Assembly: GCF_000615845.1 (NCBI RefSeq)
Contig: NZ_BAML01000008.1
Location: 1-64,000 of the forward strand
Direction: 5' to 3'
Length of the DNA stretch: 64,000 nucleotides
Source: Ligilactobacillus hayakitensis DSM 18933 = JCM 14209
Lineage (GTDB): Bacteria; Bacillota; Bacilli; Lactobacillales; Lactobacillaceae
Part shown: positions 1 through 8,922 of the stretch, in pieces
Layout of the letters: each line of letters opens with the position of its first letter
Position numbering within the stretch: the first letter of the stretch is position 1
Program-made: the position numbers and the translations under genes
The notes under the pieces: model-generated
Database searches by the model: none
Told to the model about the DNA's origin: nothing
The model's input: the letters and a program-made list of their open reading frames with translations, nothing else

Positions 1-239
1 TATCTTGTTAACTGCTTAAAAACTTGTCTGTCGCAATCAACGTATATAACTATACTAAGATATTAGATAATCGTCAACCCCATTTATGAATTATTTTCCC
101 CTCACTTTATTCGTGCCGTATCAAACATTTGTGCACAAAATAACTTTTATATTTTCGTCAAATCCATATAAAATTTTTTTAAATCATCATTAATCTTCTC
201 TTGTTATAAAAAATACGAATTTTAAAAAAATATTTTTTT
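1..239. other. AT-rich intergenic stretch, no gene seen
   Basis: I find no convincing reading frame, RNA gene or repeat here. The stretch lies downstream of tyrS and continues past the window edge. It may contain the regulatory region of a gene outside the window. Confidence 0.5.
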
Positions 240-275
240 ATAAAAAAAGAATCAAAGATATTATATCTTCGATTC
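240..275 (-). terminator. Terminator of tyrS
   Basis: On the minus strand a 12-bp stem (GAATCGAAGATA paired with TATCTTTGATTC, one G-U pair, 3-nt loop) is followed by a run of seven T. It lies just after the tyrS stop codon. Confidence 0.85.
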
Positions 276-288
276 TCATAACTAATAA

Positions 289-1545
289 TTAGGCTTCAAC
301 ACGGGCTAGGAAATACTTCTTCTTTCCGCGTCTAACAATGACAAATTTTCCATCAAAGTTTGCAGCGGGATCAATTTCAAAGTCTAATTCAAAAATTCGT
401 TCACCGTTAATACGAATAGCTCCATTTGTAACATCTTCTCTTGCTTGACGTTTTGATGGTTCAATTCCGCATTCAACTAACCAATCAACAATATTCTTTT
501 TATCAGAAGTTACTGTAACATTAGGCATATTCTTGAAACCTTGTTCGATTTCGCTTGCAGTTAAATCTTTAACTTCACCTGAGAATAATGCTGCTGAAAT
601 ATGTTCAGATTCTGTAACAGCATCTTGTCCATGTACAAATGCTGTTACCTCTTGAGCTAATTTTCTTTGTGCTTCGCGTTTTTCTGGTTGTGTTTTAACT
701 TTTTCTTCAAGTGCTTCGATTTCTTCTTTTGATAAGAACGTAAAATACTTCAAGTATTTTACAACATCTCGATCATCTTGGTTTAACCAGAATTGATAAA
801 ATTCGTAAGGTGTCGTCTTTTCTGGATCTAACCAAACTGCTCCACCAGCAGTTTTACCAAATTTTGTTCCATCAGCTTTTAACATCAATGGAATTGTAAG
901 GGCGTATGCTTGAGCTTTACTTCCTTCAAGTTTGTGAATCAAATCAATTCCTGCAGTAATGTTACCCCATTGATCTGAACCACCAATTTGTAATTGAACA
1001 TCTTCATTTTTCCATAAATGGTGGAAGTCAATCCCTTGAAGAATTTGGTATGAGAATTCTGTAAATGAAATCCCATTTTCTAAACGACTAGCAACAACTT
1101 CTTTATTTAACATTGTATTAATATTAAATAACTTACCATAATCACGTAAGAAATCTAATAGACTTAATTTTGATAACCAATCATAGTTATTTACAATTGT
1201 AATGTTATCTTTTCCAAACAATTTCTTCATTTGAGCAGTTAAAGCTTCCTCATTATGCTTAACTTGTTCCATTGTTTGTAATGTACGTTCTGAGTTACGA
1301 CCTGATGGATCACCAATAGAACCTGTTCCTCCACCAATCAAAATGTGTGCACGATGACCAGCTAATTGGAATCGTTTCAACATCATAAATGGAATTAAAT
1401 GACCAATGTGCAAACTGTCTCCTGTAGGATCAGTTCCACAGTAAATCCCAACTGATTTATCTTCAAGTAACTTTTCTAAGCCTTCTTCATCTGAAAGTTG
1501 ATTGATAGCTCCACGCCATCTTAACTCTTCTAAAATATTAGACAC
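289..1545 (-). CDS. tyrS: Tyrosyl-tRNA synthetase
   Basis: This class I aminoacyl-tRNA synthetase charges tRNA-Tyr in the cytoplasm. The 418-residue length is typical. The ATP-binding HIGH motif is at residues 46-49, and the KMSKS-equivalent reads KFGKT at 228-232, as in bacterial TyrRS. The C-terminal part (about 350-418) is the S4-like RNA-binding domain. The start is GTG, placed by a purine-rich SD (AAGGGAAG) just upstream; the protein then begins MSNILEEL. The gene stands alone behind a T-box leader whose specifier is a Tyr codon, so its expression should rise when uncharged tRNA-Tyr accumulates. Confidence 0.97.
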   Translation of the reverse strand: MSNILEELRWRGAINQLSDEEGLEKLLEDKSVGIYCGTDPTGDSLHIGHLIPFMMLKRFQLAGHRAHILIGGGTGSIGDPSGRNSERTLQTMEQVKHNEEALTAQMKKLFGKDNITIVNNYDWLSKLSLLDFLRDYGKLFNINTMLNKEVVASRLENGISFTEFSYQILQGIDFHHLWKNEDVQLQIGGSDQWGNITAGIDLIHKLEGSKAQAYALTIPLMLKADGTKFGKTAGGAVWLDPEKTTPYEFYQFWLNQDDRDVVKYLKYFTFLSKEEIEALEEKVKTQPEKREAQRKLAQEVTAFVHGQDAVTESEHISAALFSGEVKDLTASEIEQGFKNMPNVTVTSDKKNIVDWLVECGIEPSKRQAREDVTNGAIRINGERIFELDFEIDPAANFDGKFVIVRRGKKKYFLARVEA

Positions 1546-1580
1546 GTATTTTTCTTCCCTTCAATAAAGTATTTTAAAAA

Positions 1581-1800
1581 TAAAAAGTCCCTAATACAAT
1601 TAAGTATTAGGGACGAATTTTTCCGCGGTACCACCCAAGTTGCTGAAAATATGTCTTCAGCCATCTTTTGCATTGATAACGTAAATGACCCGAAATAACT
1701 CCATAGTGTAATTCACCCAACAATATATCCTAGTTCCCAGCACCACTAAGTCTCTTAAAAATTGATTGTTGCGCTACTTATCTATTTCTTCGTTATGAAT
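1581..1800 (-). promoter_or_regulatory. T-box leader of tyrS (Tyr specifier UAC)
   Basis: The minus-strand leader contains an AGAGA-type motif, the conserved T-box sequence GGTGGTACCGCGG (1621-1635), and a terminator hairpin (stem GTCCCTAATAC, 1587-1614) followed by T residues. In the context GAAUUACAC, the codon UAC at 1708-1710 fits the specifier position and encodes Tyr, matching the downstream gene. T-box leaders bind uncharged tRNA and then favour the antiterminator. Confidence 0.92.
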
Positions 1801-1806
1801 AAGTAT

Positions 1807-1835
1807 ATCTTATGTTAAAGCTTGTTAAAAGTCAA
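1807..1835 (-). promoter_or_regulatory. Promoter of the tyrS T-box transcript
   Basis: On the minus strand TTGACT (1830-1835) and TAAGAT (1807-1812) are separated by exactly 17 bp. Transcription would begin near 1800, just before the T-box leader. Confidence 0.7.
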
Positions 1836-1840
1836 TAACC

Positions 1841-2281
1841 TTAATCCGTCTTTTTTTGACATTCTTCGCAAATTCCATAAACTTCATATTGGCTATTCAA
1901 AATTTGATAGTTCGTTACTTTTTTAGCATATTCTTCCAATAATTGATATTGACTATCATAAACATCAACTATGCGACCGCATTTTACACAAATCACATGA
2001 TAGTGTGGTTTTTCAAAATAATCGTACCGCGTCTTGCCAGTGTTATCTGGAGCAACTTCAATAACTAAATTATGCTTTAAAAAAATCTCCAATGTGTTAT
2101 ACACTGTCGCCAAACTCATCTTCAATCCACTTTTAAGTACATACGAATAAATCATATCGATTGAAGGATGCTCATTAGAATTCATTAAATATGCCAAAAT
2201 AATTTTCCTTTGTGGAGTATTTTTAATTCCTTTACTCTTTAACTTTTGAGCGGCTGCTAATTTCATTTCATTTTCTTGCAT
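1841..2281 (-). CDS. perR: Fur-family regulator, PerR-like peroxide sensor
   Basis: This 146-residue protein has an N-terminal winged helix (about 20-80) and a C-terminal metal-binding domain. Two CxxC pairs (CVKC and CEEC) form the structural zinc site. An early His in NEHPS, the Asp of RYD, the HYH pair and the Asp after CGRIVD match the regulatory-metal ligands of PerR rather than of Fur, which is the basis for the name. PerR proteins repress peroxide-defence genes until their ligand histidines are oxidised. The ATG follows the stop of the upstream ydjM-like gene without a gap, and its SD (GGGGAGGA) lies inside that gene, so the two are probably translationally coupled. Zur or Fur function cannot be excluded from sequence alone. 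Confidence 0.8.
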   Translation of the reverse strand: MQENEMKLAAAQKLKSKGIKNTPQRKIILAYLMNSNEHPSIDMIYSYVLKSGLKMSLATVYNTLEIFLKHNLVIEVAPDNTGKTRYDYFEKPHYHVICVKCGRIVDVYDSQYQLLEEYAKKVTNYQILNSQYEVYGICEECQKKTD

Positions 2282-2887
2282 CTATATTCCTCCCCGCACA
2301 TTTCCTAGAAAAAATATCGTTGAAGCAGTATGGTTATTTTTTTTTAAAACGACTGAAATTCGACTTGACAAAATTTGTTCCAATCCTCCAGTGAATAATA
2401 ATCGTATTTCAATTATCAAAAGGCACATCATAAATCCCAAAATCAAATATTCACTGATATGCCCCGTGCGATAAAAAGCAATTTTTCCTCCAAAAGAAAG
2501 AGGCGATTTTCCAAATGGCCACAACCACTTAACTCCTCGTTGTGAAAAACCATCTTCTATTAGATGCATCAAATATCCGTACAATATCCAAAATGGAGCT
2601 AAACGAATCGATGGGGCTAAATAATTTATCTGGATAAGCCGTAAAAAAATATATACTACCCCCATCCCCAAAAGTGAATGCGTAATTCCTCGATGCCCCA
2701 TGGCTTTATTGGTTACATTACTTACTATTTTGTGGCGTCTACCTAAATAAGATTGGGGATGATCAATGTCCGGAAGTAAAGAACCTATAAATAAGGCCCC
2801 CATGTTAACAACTGATAGTTCATCAACTAAAAGCATTGTTGGTATTCCGGCAGAAAAGGTTGTAATAATATGTGTTTTTGCCTGCAT
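2282..2887 (-). CDS. YdjM-like membrane-bound metal-dependent hydrolase
   Basis: The protein has about 201 residues and resembles the YdjM (DUF457) family of membrane proteins annotated as metal-dependent hydrolases. It shows DIDHPQS, an HRG(I)THS motif near the middle and HLIEDGFS, with several hydrophobic segments; the His and Asp residues are probable metal ligands. The true substrate of the family is not known. I start at the internal ATG preceded by GAGGGAAAAA rather than at the longer reading frame. It is the first gene of a pair with perR. The C-terminus after the last membrane segment is not conserved as far as I can judge. Confidence 0.7.
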   Translation of the reverse strand: MQAKTHIITTFSAGIPTMLLVDELSVVNMGALFIGSLLPDIDHPQSYLGRRHKIVSNVTNKAMGHRGITHSLLGMGVVYIFLRLIQINYLAPSIRLAPFWILYGYLMHLIEDGFSQRGVKWLWPFGKSPLSFGGKIAFYRTGHISEYLILGFMMCLLIIEIRLLFTGGLEQILSSRISVVLKKNNHTASTIFFLGNVRGGI

Positions 2888-2950
2888 TTTTTCCCTCAGT
2901 ATTATAATTATTATCTCCATTATCTTGCAAATTATAAATTACCGCAAATA

Positions 2951-2985
2951 AAAAAAGAGAAAACCTTTAATTTTTTGTTTTCTCT
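2951..2985 (-). terminator. Terminator of ackA
   Basis: AGAGAAAAC pairs with GTTTTCTCT, followed on the minus strand by a run of T. It sits directly after the ackA stop codon. Confidence 0.8.
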
Positions 2986-2997
2986 TCTAGATATAAA

Positions 2998-4170
2998 TTA
3001 TAATTCTGCTTTAATTTGATGAATCATTTCTAATTCTTCATTTGTAGGTACTAAAAGAATTTTCGCAGAAGATTCTTCTTTTGAAGTAATTCCTTCTTGA
3101 TTTTGATTATCAAGAGTCACATCCATCTTCAAACCAAGAACTGCGAGCTCTTCTATAATTCGTTGACGGAGCCATGGATTATTTTCACCAATTCCTCCGG
3201 CAAATACAACTGCATCAACATGCCCTAACTCTACAAAGTACCCGGCAACATATTTAACGATACGATTTACAAAAATATCAATCGCAAGCTTAACTTGTTG
3301 ATCTTGATCTTGCTTAGCTGCTAAATCACGCATATCTGAGGATAATTCAGAAACCCCTAATAAACCTGATTTTTGATTTAACATCATTAATACTTCTTCA
3401 GCTGACATTTCTAATTTATTCATTAAAAATGGCACTAATGATGGATCAACATCCCCTGCACGAGTTCCCATTGTCAATCCAGTTAATGGGGCAAATCCCA
3501 TTGACGTGTCATATGCCTTTCCATTTTTAATAGCTGCAATTGAAGCACCACCGCCAAGATGTAAAGCAATCATATTAATTTTATTTTGATCCATGCTTAA
3601 CAATTCAGCAGTACGTTTTGTTAAATATGTATGACTAATTCCATGTTCTCCATAACGACGAATTTGATATTTTTTCGTATATTCATATGGCAAACTATAA
3701 ATAGCGTTGAATTCTGGAATATCTAAAAAGAATTTACTATCAAAAACAGCGTATTGAGGTGTATTTGGCATGACATCTTGCATCAACTTGATATAACGTG
3801 TTTCCATTGGATTATGCAACGGTGCAAAATCTTTCATTCCTTCTAAATCTTCAAAATTACTTTCATCAATCTTAGTTGCTTTAGTAAACTTTTCGCCACC
3901 AGCTACAACACGATGACCCACAGCTTTAATTTTATCTAATGAAGTAATCTTCATTTCTTGAATTTTTTCAATAATCATTTCAGCTGCCTTTTCATATGAA
4001 AGATTATCAATCGTTTCTTCATAGACTTGATCTTTAAATTTAATTTCAAAACTTGAACCCGGATTCATCATTCTTTCAATTGAACCCTTTGCAATTAATT
4101 CTTCACTTTGTTCTTCAAATAATTTCCACTTTACAGAAGAACTTCCAGCATTCATCAATAAGATATTCAT
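2998..4170 (-). CDS. ackA: Acetate kinase
   Basis: AckA interconverts acetyl phosphate plus ADP with acetate plus ATP, the last energy-yielding step of the acetate branch. The N-terminal NAGSSSVKW motif, the GHRVVAGGE motif and the HLGGGAS nucleotide-binding motif of the ASKHA fold are all visible. From the ATG at 4170 the protein has 390 residues, the normal family length. An in-frame upstream GTG at 4218 would add 16 residues with no family counterpart. However, the best SD-like sequence (AAAGGTG) lies near that GTG, so the start is not settled. The gene is monocistronic with its own terminator and an extended -10 promoter at 4268-4273. Confidence 0.95.
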   Translation of the reverse strand: MNILLMNAGSSSVKWKLFEEQSEELIAKGSIERMMNPGSSFEIKFKDQVYEETIDNLSYEKAAEMIIEKIQEMKITSLDKIKAVGHRVVAGGEKFTKATKIDESNFEDLEGMKDFAPLHNPMETRYIKLMQDVMPNTPQYAVFDSKFFLDIPEFNAIYSLPYEYTKKYQIRRYGEHGISHTYLTKRTAELLSMDQNKINMIALHLGGGASIAAIKNGKAYDTSMGFAPLTGLTMGTRAGDVDPSLVPFLMNKLEMSAEEVLMMLNQKSGLLGVSELSSDMRDLAAKQDQDQQVKLAIDIFVNRIVKYVAGYFVELGHVDAVVFAGGIGENNPWLRQRIIEELAVLGLKMDVTLDNQNQEGITSKEESSAKILLVPTNEELEMIHQIKAEL

Positions 4171-4597
4171 TTCTTTTACGGGATTTAAATCGAGTTGATT
4201 TCCAGTTTTCACCCGCACCTTTCATAAATTTACCCTAAATGGCTTGGTTCAACTCTTTGCTTTATTAATTATAACAAAACGTTTGTAACTTTTAGTAATA
4301 CTTATGTAAAAAAACTCTATTTTTTTATTTTTTTCAACAATATTTTAATTAAATTATAAAAAAATTATTGCCTTTATATTACAAAAACTTCATTTTTCTC
4401 AAAATCTAATCCCCGTTATATCAACATTTCTACCATTAATATTACAAAACATTACATAAATCCCTAAAATAGTAATTTTGCTATTATCCTCTTGTTATAT
4501 TAATTGTCTATACTTAAAAACGTTAAGAAATGATAAAAAGACTTTTTAAGTCAATTACGAAATAGATAAATTTATTTTTACAGGAGTGTATTATTTT
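4171..4597. other. Divergent promoter region between ackA and the apf-like gene
   Basis: This very AT-rich intergenic region of about 430 bp carries no credible gene. On the minus strand TGTTATAAT (-10 at 4268-4273) is an extended -10 for ackA. A short palindrome (ACAAAACGTTTGT) overlaps its upstream edge. The plus strand must hold the apf promoter, but I could not pick one good -35/-10 pair. A long untranslated leader is likely. Confidence 0.5.
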
Positions 4598-5197
4598 ATG
4601 AAAAAAAATACAGTATTAGCTTCAGCAGTTGCTTTAACAGGATTATTCTCATCAACAGTTATTGCTAACGCAGATACAATTACAGTTAAGGAAGGCGACA
4701 CACTTTCAAAAATCGCTAAAGAAAACAAGACCACGGTTGAAACTCTTGTCAAAGCTAACAAAATTTCTAACGCTGATTTAATTTTTGTTGGCCAAGAGCT
4801 TGAAACTGAATTAAAAGATGCTGATAAGAACACTGACCAACAAGTAAGCGATCAATCAAACACTGGTTCTGTTCAAAGTTCAACAAACACTAATGTAGTT
4901 GGTTCAACTTACCAAGCACCTGCTGCTACATCAAGTAACTCATCATACAGTTCATACTCTTCAAATGTTGGTGGCAACGATGCTGCTGCAAAAGCATGGA
5001 TTGCTCAACGTGAATCAGGCGGTAGCTACACTGCTCAAAACGGTCAATACATCGGTAAGTACCAATTAACTGCTTCATACCTTGGTGGTGATTACTCACC
5101 TGCTAACCAAGAACGTGTTGCTGACCAATATGTTGCTAACCGCTACGGTTCATGGTCAAATGCTAAGAGTCACTGGTTAGCAAACGGCTGGTACTAA
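4598..5197 (+). CDS. Secreted LysM protein, aggregation-promoting-factor type
   Basis: The 199-residue protein starts with a signal peptide (KK followed by a hydrophobic stretch, cleavage near ANA-DT). A single LysM domain (about 27-72, GDTLSKIAKENKTT) should bind peptidoglycan. A Ser/Thr/Asn/Gln-rich linker follows. The C-terminal domain (about 130-199: WIAQRESGG, GKYQL, NQERVADQYV, ending in NGWY) is the transglycosylase-like module of Lactobacillus Apf proteins. These are abundant cell-surface proteins linked to cell shape, aggregation and wall turnover. An SD (AGGAGTG) precedes the ATG at 4598; the in-frame GTG at 4586 lies inside that SD and is not the start. The codon use looks like that of a highly expressed gene. 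Confidence 0.85.
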   Translation: MKKNTVLASAVALTGLFSSTVIANADTITVKEGDTLSKIAKENKTTVETLVKANKISNADLIFVGQELETELKDADKNTDQQVSDQSNTGSVQSSTNTNVVGSTYQAPAATSSNSSYSSYSSNVGGNDAAAKAWIAQRESGGSYTAQNGQYIGKYQLTASYLGGDYSPANQERVADQYVANRYGSWSNAKSHWLANGWY

Positions 5198-5240
5198 GAT
5201 TTATATTTAATATTTATACTTTGACTGCTTTAAACTAAGT

Positions 5241-5274
5241 AAAAAGAGGCTAATTAATTTTAGCCTCTTTTATT
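5241..5274 (+). terminator. Bidirectional terminator after the apf-like gene
   Basis: AAAGAGGCTA pairs with TAGCCTCTTT around a 7-nt loop and is flanked by A and T runs. It also reaches the stop codon of the convergent gene at 5270, so it probably serves both strands. Confidence 0.8.
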
Positions 5275-5932
5275 TTACTATTTTTCGCTTTTTTCTAATT
5301 ATTACATATAAACCAACCAAAATAACAATACATGAAATGACAATAACGGCTCGTTGATTATCACCTTTTAAGATCGCATCCCCACCAACTGCATAAATAA
5401 CCGCACTTGGTAAAATTCCAATTCCAATCACACCAATCAATTTTGAAAATTTAACCTTCATTTGATTTGCGGCAAAATTTACTAAAAATGATGGAATAAA
5501 CGGTATCATATATCCTAAAATTAATCCCATCATCGGATACTTAAATTGCAACAAATCATCTAACAATTTAGATTTTTTGGTCCTATCAGATAATTTAATC
5601 TGTGATAAAGTCATCCAAACAAGGATATTTCCTAAAAGATTCCCAATCCAATTAATTGTTGTTCCTAAAACCGGGCCATAACAAAGTCCATTAAATATAC
5701 AAACGATTGAACTAGAGAGTCCTGGAATTGCATACATGATTGCTGTCAATCCAATTAATACCATTCCATCTTCTAATCCATGTGAACGTACACTTTTTAT
5801 TAATTCTGATTGCGTAAAATGTCCTCTTATTAACATTTGAATTTGTGGTTGAAAATCATGATATAATTTCCCTACCAGAAGTATCCCCACACTTATTCCC
5901 AAAAATATTAATAGCCACTTTTTTCCTTTCAT
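5270..5932 (-). CDS. DedA/TVP38-TMEM64-like (SNARE-associated) membrane protein
   Basis: This protein of about 220 residues has five or six hydrophobic segments and the pattern of the TVP38/TMEM64 (VTT/SNARE-assoc) family, including the central GLSSSIVCIFNG and LGNILVW stretches. Family members sit in the cytoplasmic membrane, and some are implicated in lipid scrambling or envelope homeostasis. The role here is unknown. The start is the ATG preceded by GGAGG with normal spacing; the in-frame ATG nine codons upstream has no SD. It ends inside the terminator shared with the apf-like gene. Confidence 0.65.
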   Translation of the reverse strand: MKGKKWLLIFLGISVGILLVGKLYHDFQPQIQMLIRGHFTQSELIKSVRSHGLEDGMVLIGLTAIMYAIPGLSSSIVCIFNGLCYGPVLGTTINWIGNLLGNILVWMTLSQIKLSDRTKKSKLLDDLLQFKYPMMGLILGYMIPFIPSFLVNFAANQMKVKFSKLIGVIGIGILPSAVIYAVGGDAILKGDNQRAVIVISCIVILVGLYVIIRKKRKIVK

Positions 5933-5962
5933 TTTTTCCTCCATTACACTTTCATCCAAACA

Positions 5963-5990
5963 AAAAGGAGAAACTATTCGTCTCTCCTTT
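5963..5990 (-). terminator. Terminator of the amino-acid permease gene
   Basis: On the minus strand AAAGGAGA and TTCTCCTTT form a stem followed by T residues, between the permease stop codon and the start of the DedA-like gene. Confidence 0.7.
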
Positions 5991-6016
5991 CATTATATTA
6001 CATTATTTTCCAAAAA

Positions 6017-7624
6017 TTAATCTTTGTCGTTTACGTAGACTTCATCGTTGACTTCTTTCGCATCTATCAGATCATCACCATCGATTCGGCTAGCAATCGC
6101 CCAAACATAAAAGAAAATTGAAGCGATAATAATTACCACAAAATCTAATGGGAACTTAATCCAATCTTGCCCCCCAAAGCCTACACTACCAACATATGAC
6201 ATTGTTGAAATGAAAATTAAGTAAACAATTATCCACATGCTTCCTTTTAGCTGGGTTTTCCAGTGAACTTTATTATATTTAATATCATAATATAGATACA
6301 TTGGTAATCCAATTAAAACAACAAAAATAACTTCGATTGTTGTTGGCCACATTGCCCAGTAAATAACTAAACTTGTAAGGACAAATGATAGTGGTGCAAT
6401 CCAACTTAAATGTTTTGATTTGAACGGACGCTTAAATTCTGGACGCATTTTACGTAATGCCACCGCTGTTACTGGTCCAGTTAAATAAGCAATAAAAGTT
6501 GAAATTGAAACAACTGTTGCTAATTTAGACCAGTCTCTAAACACATAAACTAAAGCTGTTGCTAAAACCAAATCAGCAATCATTGCGTAACGTGGCACTA
6601 AATAACGACGTTCCAACTTACCTAACCATGAGGGAACGTGTTTACTCTTAGTCATTGCCGCCAAAGTTCTAGCAGAAGTTGCCGCAAACGTAACCCCTGT
6701 GCCAAATGGTGAAACAAATGCATCAACATATAGTAAAATTGATAACCAGTTTAATCCTGCTAATAATGCTAAATCAGCAAAAGGTGACGCAAAATTAACT
6801 CCATGCCATCCCTTAGTTGCAATTGTTTCAGGGTTAATAGCACCAATATATGTAATTTGGAGTAATACATATATCACAGCAGTGATGGAAAGCGAAATTA
6901 CAACCCCTTTAAAAATGTTTTTTTCAGGCTTTTCCATTTCGCCTCCCATATTGATTACCGTTTGAAAGGCATCATATGAAAGAATGATTCCTGAAACAGT
7001 AGTTGCTTCAAAAACTGAACGAATTCCATATGGCATAAATGTTGAAGTACTATGACCAAAATTTTCGGGATGAAATCCTGTCCAAATTAAAACAATAATT
7101 ACTAACGCTGGAACTAATAACTTAAAGAATGAAATTAAGCTTGTAAAACGCGTAAGCACTTTTACTGACCAGAAATTAATCAAAGTAAAAATAATCATAA
7201 AGATAATAACAATTCCTAAACCTTTTGTTGTAATCGTTCCGTTTTCAATATATGCATGAGTCCAATTGGCCCATTTCCAAGGCCAAGTACTCATATATTG
7301 AACAGATGCAACAGCTTCAATTGGAATCAACGTAATTAGTGATACCCAATTGGCCCACGCAGCAATGAAACCCAAAAGCGGTCCATGACTATATTGAGCA
7401 TAGCGACTCATCCCACCGCTTTCCGGAAACATTGTCCCTAATTCCACGTAATTAAATGCAATCAACATCATTATCACGGCACCAAGGATCCACGAAATCG
7501 TCGCAGCTGGACCTGCTACTTTAGCAGCCTCACCTGACCCAAATAGCCATCCAGAACCAATTAACGAACTGAGCGCTAGCATGATTCCAGAAAAAAGACT
7601 AATCTTTTGTCTATTTTTATTCAT
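6017..7624 (-). CDS. APC-family amino acid permease
   Basis: This 535-residue integral membrane protein has about 12 to 14 hydrophobic segments. The start of the first helix, LSSLIGSGWLFGSG, is the glycine-rich substrate-binding signature of the APC superfamily, and FPESGGMSRYAQ follows as in amino acid:proton symporters. It is longer than typical 450-residue permeases and resembles the YveA/AspP aspartate permease subgroup, but the substrate cannot be assigned. A GGAGAG SD six bases upstream selects the ATG at 7624. It has its own terminator. Confidence 0.8.
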   Translation of the reverse strand: MNKNRQKISLFSGIMLALSSLIGSGWLFGSGEAAKVAGPAATISWILGAVIMMLIAFNYVELGTMFPESGGMSRYAQYSHGPLLGFIAAWANWVSLITLIPIEAVASVQYMSTWPWKWANWTHAYIENGTITTKGLGIVIIFMIIFTLINFWSVKVLTRFTSLISFFKLLVPALVIIVLIWTGFHPENFGHSTSTFMPYGIRSVFEATTVSGIILSYDAFQTVINMGGEMEKPEKNIFKGVVISLSITAVIYVLLQITYIGAINPETIATKGWHGVNFASPFADLALLAGLNWLSILLYVDAFVSPFGTGVTFAATSARTLAAMTKSKHVPSWLGKLERRYLVPRYAMIADLVLATALVYVFRDWSKLATVVSISTFIAYLTGPVTAVALRKMRPEFKRPFKSKHLSWIAPLSFVLTSLVIYWAMWPTTIEVIFVVLIGLPMYLYYDIKYNKVHWKTQLKGSMWIIVYLIFISTMSYVGSVGFGGQDWIKFPLDFVVIIIASIFFYVWAIASRIDGDDLIDAKEVNDEVYVNDKD

Positions 7625-7689
7625 TTTTAAACTCTCCAAAAAAGTATTTAGTACTTAAAATTATATCATAAATTTAATTTCCAATTAAC

Positions 7690-8400
7690 TTATTTAACCA
7701 AAAACACTTTATCCTTAATAAAATCTATAGCTGGATGCACCAAGGTTAATTGGTGCACCTCTTTTACCTGCGCTTTTTGCCAAAAAAGTTTAGAATTCGT
7801 TGCTCCATTTTTTTCACCAATCACAATCAATCTACCTTGCCATTGATTTTGTCGTAGATATTTTAAAATTTGATAATCAGTTTCCTCTGTATCAGGTGCC
7901 CATTCCAAAATAATATTTTCTACTGATTCTCCATATTCTTTAACTGCTTCTAATGCATCAATTTGTTCAACTTTTACCCAAGGTGTTGGACTTTGAATAT
8001 CTTGTCCTTGCCACTCAAAATTATCTGTTGCTTTAATTTCAGGAATAAATTTAGCTAACGCGCCATTGCCTGCCATTAATTGCAACGTTTTCTTTTTATC
8101 AAGAAACTTCTCCAATTCGAATACAAATTCTTGACTGAAAATATGCCAAAGTCCATATGTTTCAATCACCACTTGCCGTAAATCTAAAAGTCTATCTTGA
8201 ATTTCTAAAATATCAGGACAAAATGATAATGCATCAATAATTTCATCCTCACTAAATTCTAAGTTAACTATCTTATCTGGAATTTCCTGTCTTGCTAAAC
8301 CATTAAGTACAGTTAAACAAAAAGTAATTTTTTCTTGGAGTTTAAGAAAATTAGGATATTTTTTTTGATATTTAACCAATTCATTGATATATTGTTCCAT
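7690..8400 (-). CDS. Conserved hypothetical protein, methyltransferase-like
   Basis: This soluble protein of about 236 residues is not one I recognise with certainty. The stretch LQLMAGNGALAKFIPEI (about residues 110-126) resembles motif I of Rossmann-type SAM-dependent methyltransferases, followed by alternating strand-like segments (VENIILEWAP, RLIVIGEKNG). The N-terminal half is helical. Similar lactobacillus proteins are annotated as SAM-dependent methyltransferases. A GAAAGGAAG SD selects the ATG at 8400. It may be transcribed together with the downstream permease. Confidence 0.5.
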   Translation of the reverse strand: MEQYINELVKYQKKYPNFLKLQEKITFCLTVLNGLARQEIPDKIVNLEFSEDEIIDALSFCPDILEIQDRLLDLRQVVIETYGLWHIFSQEFVFELEKFLDKKKTLQLMAGNGALAKFIPEIKATDNFEWQGQDIQSPTPWVKVEQIDALEAVKEYGESVENIILEWAPDTEETDYQILKYLRQNQWQGRLIVIGEKNGATNSKLFWQKAQVKEVHQLTLVHPAIDFIKDKVFLVK

Positions 8401-8490
8401 TATGTTCTTCCTTTCGTATTCACTTTCCATATTTTATAGCAAATTTGATATAATATATAAAGAATTTTTTTAGAAATGAGGATATCAGAT

Positions 8491-8901
8491 ATGATAAGAG
8501 AAATTAATCGCGATATTACATCATTAAAACAAAAAAGTACACCTGCAAGCAAAAAAGATTTAGCCATCGCTACTGATTTACTTGACACACTTGAAGCTAA
8601 TAAAGAAATTTGTGTTGGTTTAGCCGCAAATATGATTGGCGAACACAAAAATATCATTGCTTGCCGCTTTGGTGAACTAAACGTCGCTATGATTAATCCT
8701 AAAATCACTAAAAAATTTAAACCTTATCAAACTAAAGAAGGTTGTCTTAGTTTAGATGGAACGCGTCCAACAAAACGCTTTGAAAATATTGAAGTAACCT
8801 ACTTTAATATTGATTTTCAAAAACAACATGCTAAATTAGATGGTTTTAACGCGCAAATCGTTCAACATGAACTTGATCATTGCCAAGGAATCATCATTTA
8901 A
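8491..8901 (+). CDS. Peptide-deformylase-like protein
   Basis: The 136-residue protein carries the three peptide deformylase motifs: GLAANMIG (motif 1), EGCLS (motif 2, Cys metal ligand) and HELDH (motif 3, two His ligands and the catalytic Glu). Deformylases remove the N-terminal formyl group from new proteins. In motif 1 the usual catalytic Gln of GxGLAAxQ is Met, as in a short second-paralogue group in Firmicutes, so deformylase activity is uncertain. GAGGAT lies nine bases before the ATG at 8491. TATAAT at 8449-8454 with an upstream TG is the likely -10. It is the first of three plus-strand genes. Confidence 0.75.
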   Translation: MIREINRDITSLKQKSTPASKKDLAIATDLLDTLEANKEICVGLAANMIGEHKNIIACRFGELNVAMINPKITKKFKPYQTKEGCLSLDGTRPTKRFENIEVTYFNIDFQKQHAKLDGFNAQIVQHELDHCQGIII

Positions 8902-8922
8902 TATTTACAGGGGGAAGAAAAT

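Noticed and set aside
4171-4218. Sixteen-residue N-terminal extension of acetate kinase starting at a GTG
   Set aside because: Not fully excluded because the SD-like AAAGGTG is near it, but homologues start at the inner ATG and the spacing to the GTG is too short.
4273-4286. Palindrome ACAAAACGTTTGT near the ackA promoter as a catabolite (cre) site
   Set aside because: It has the central CG but lacks the TG and CA arms of the cre consensus, so I cannot support CcpA binding although ackA is a known CcpA target elsewhere.
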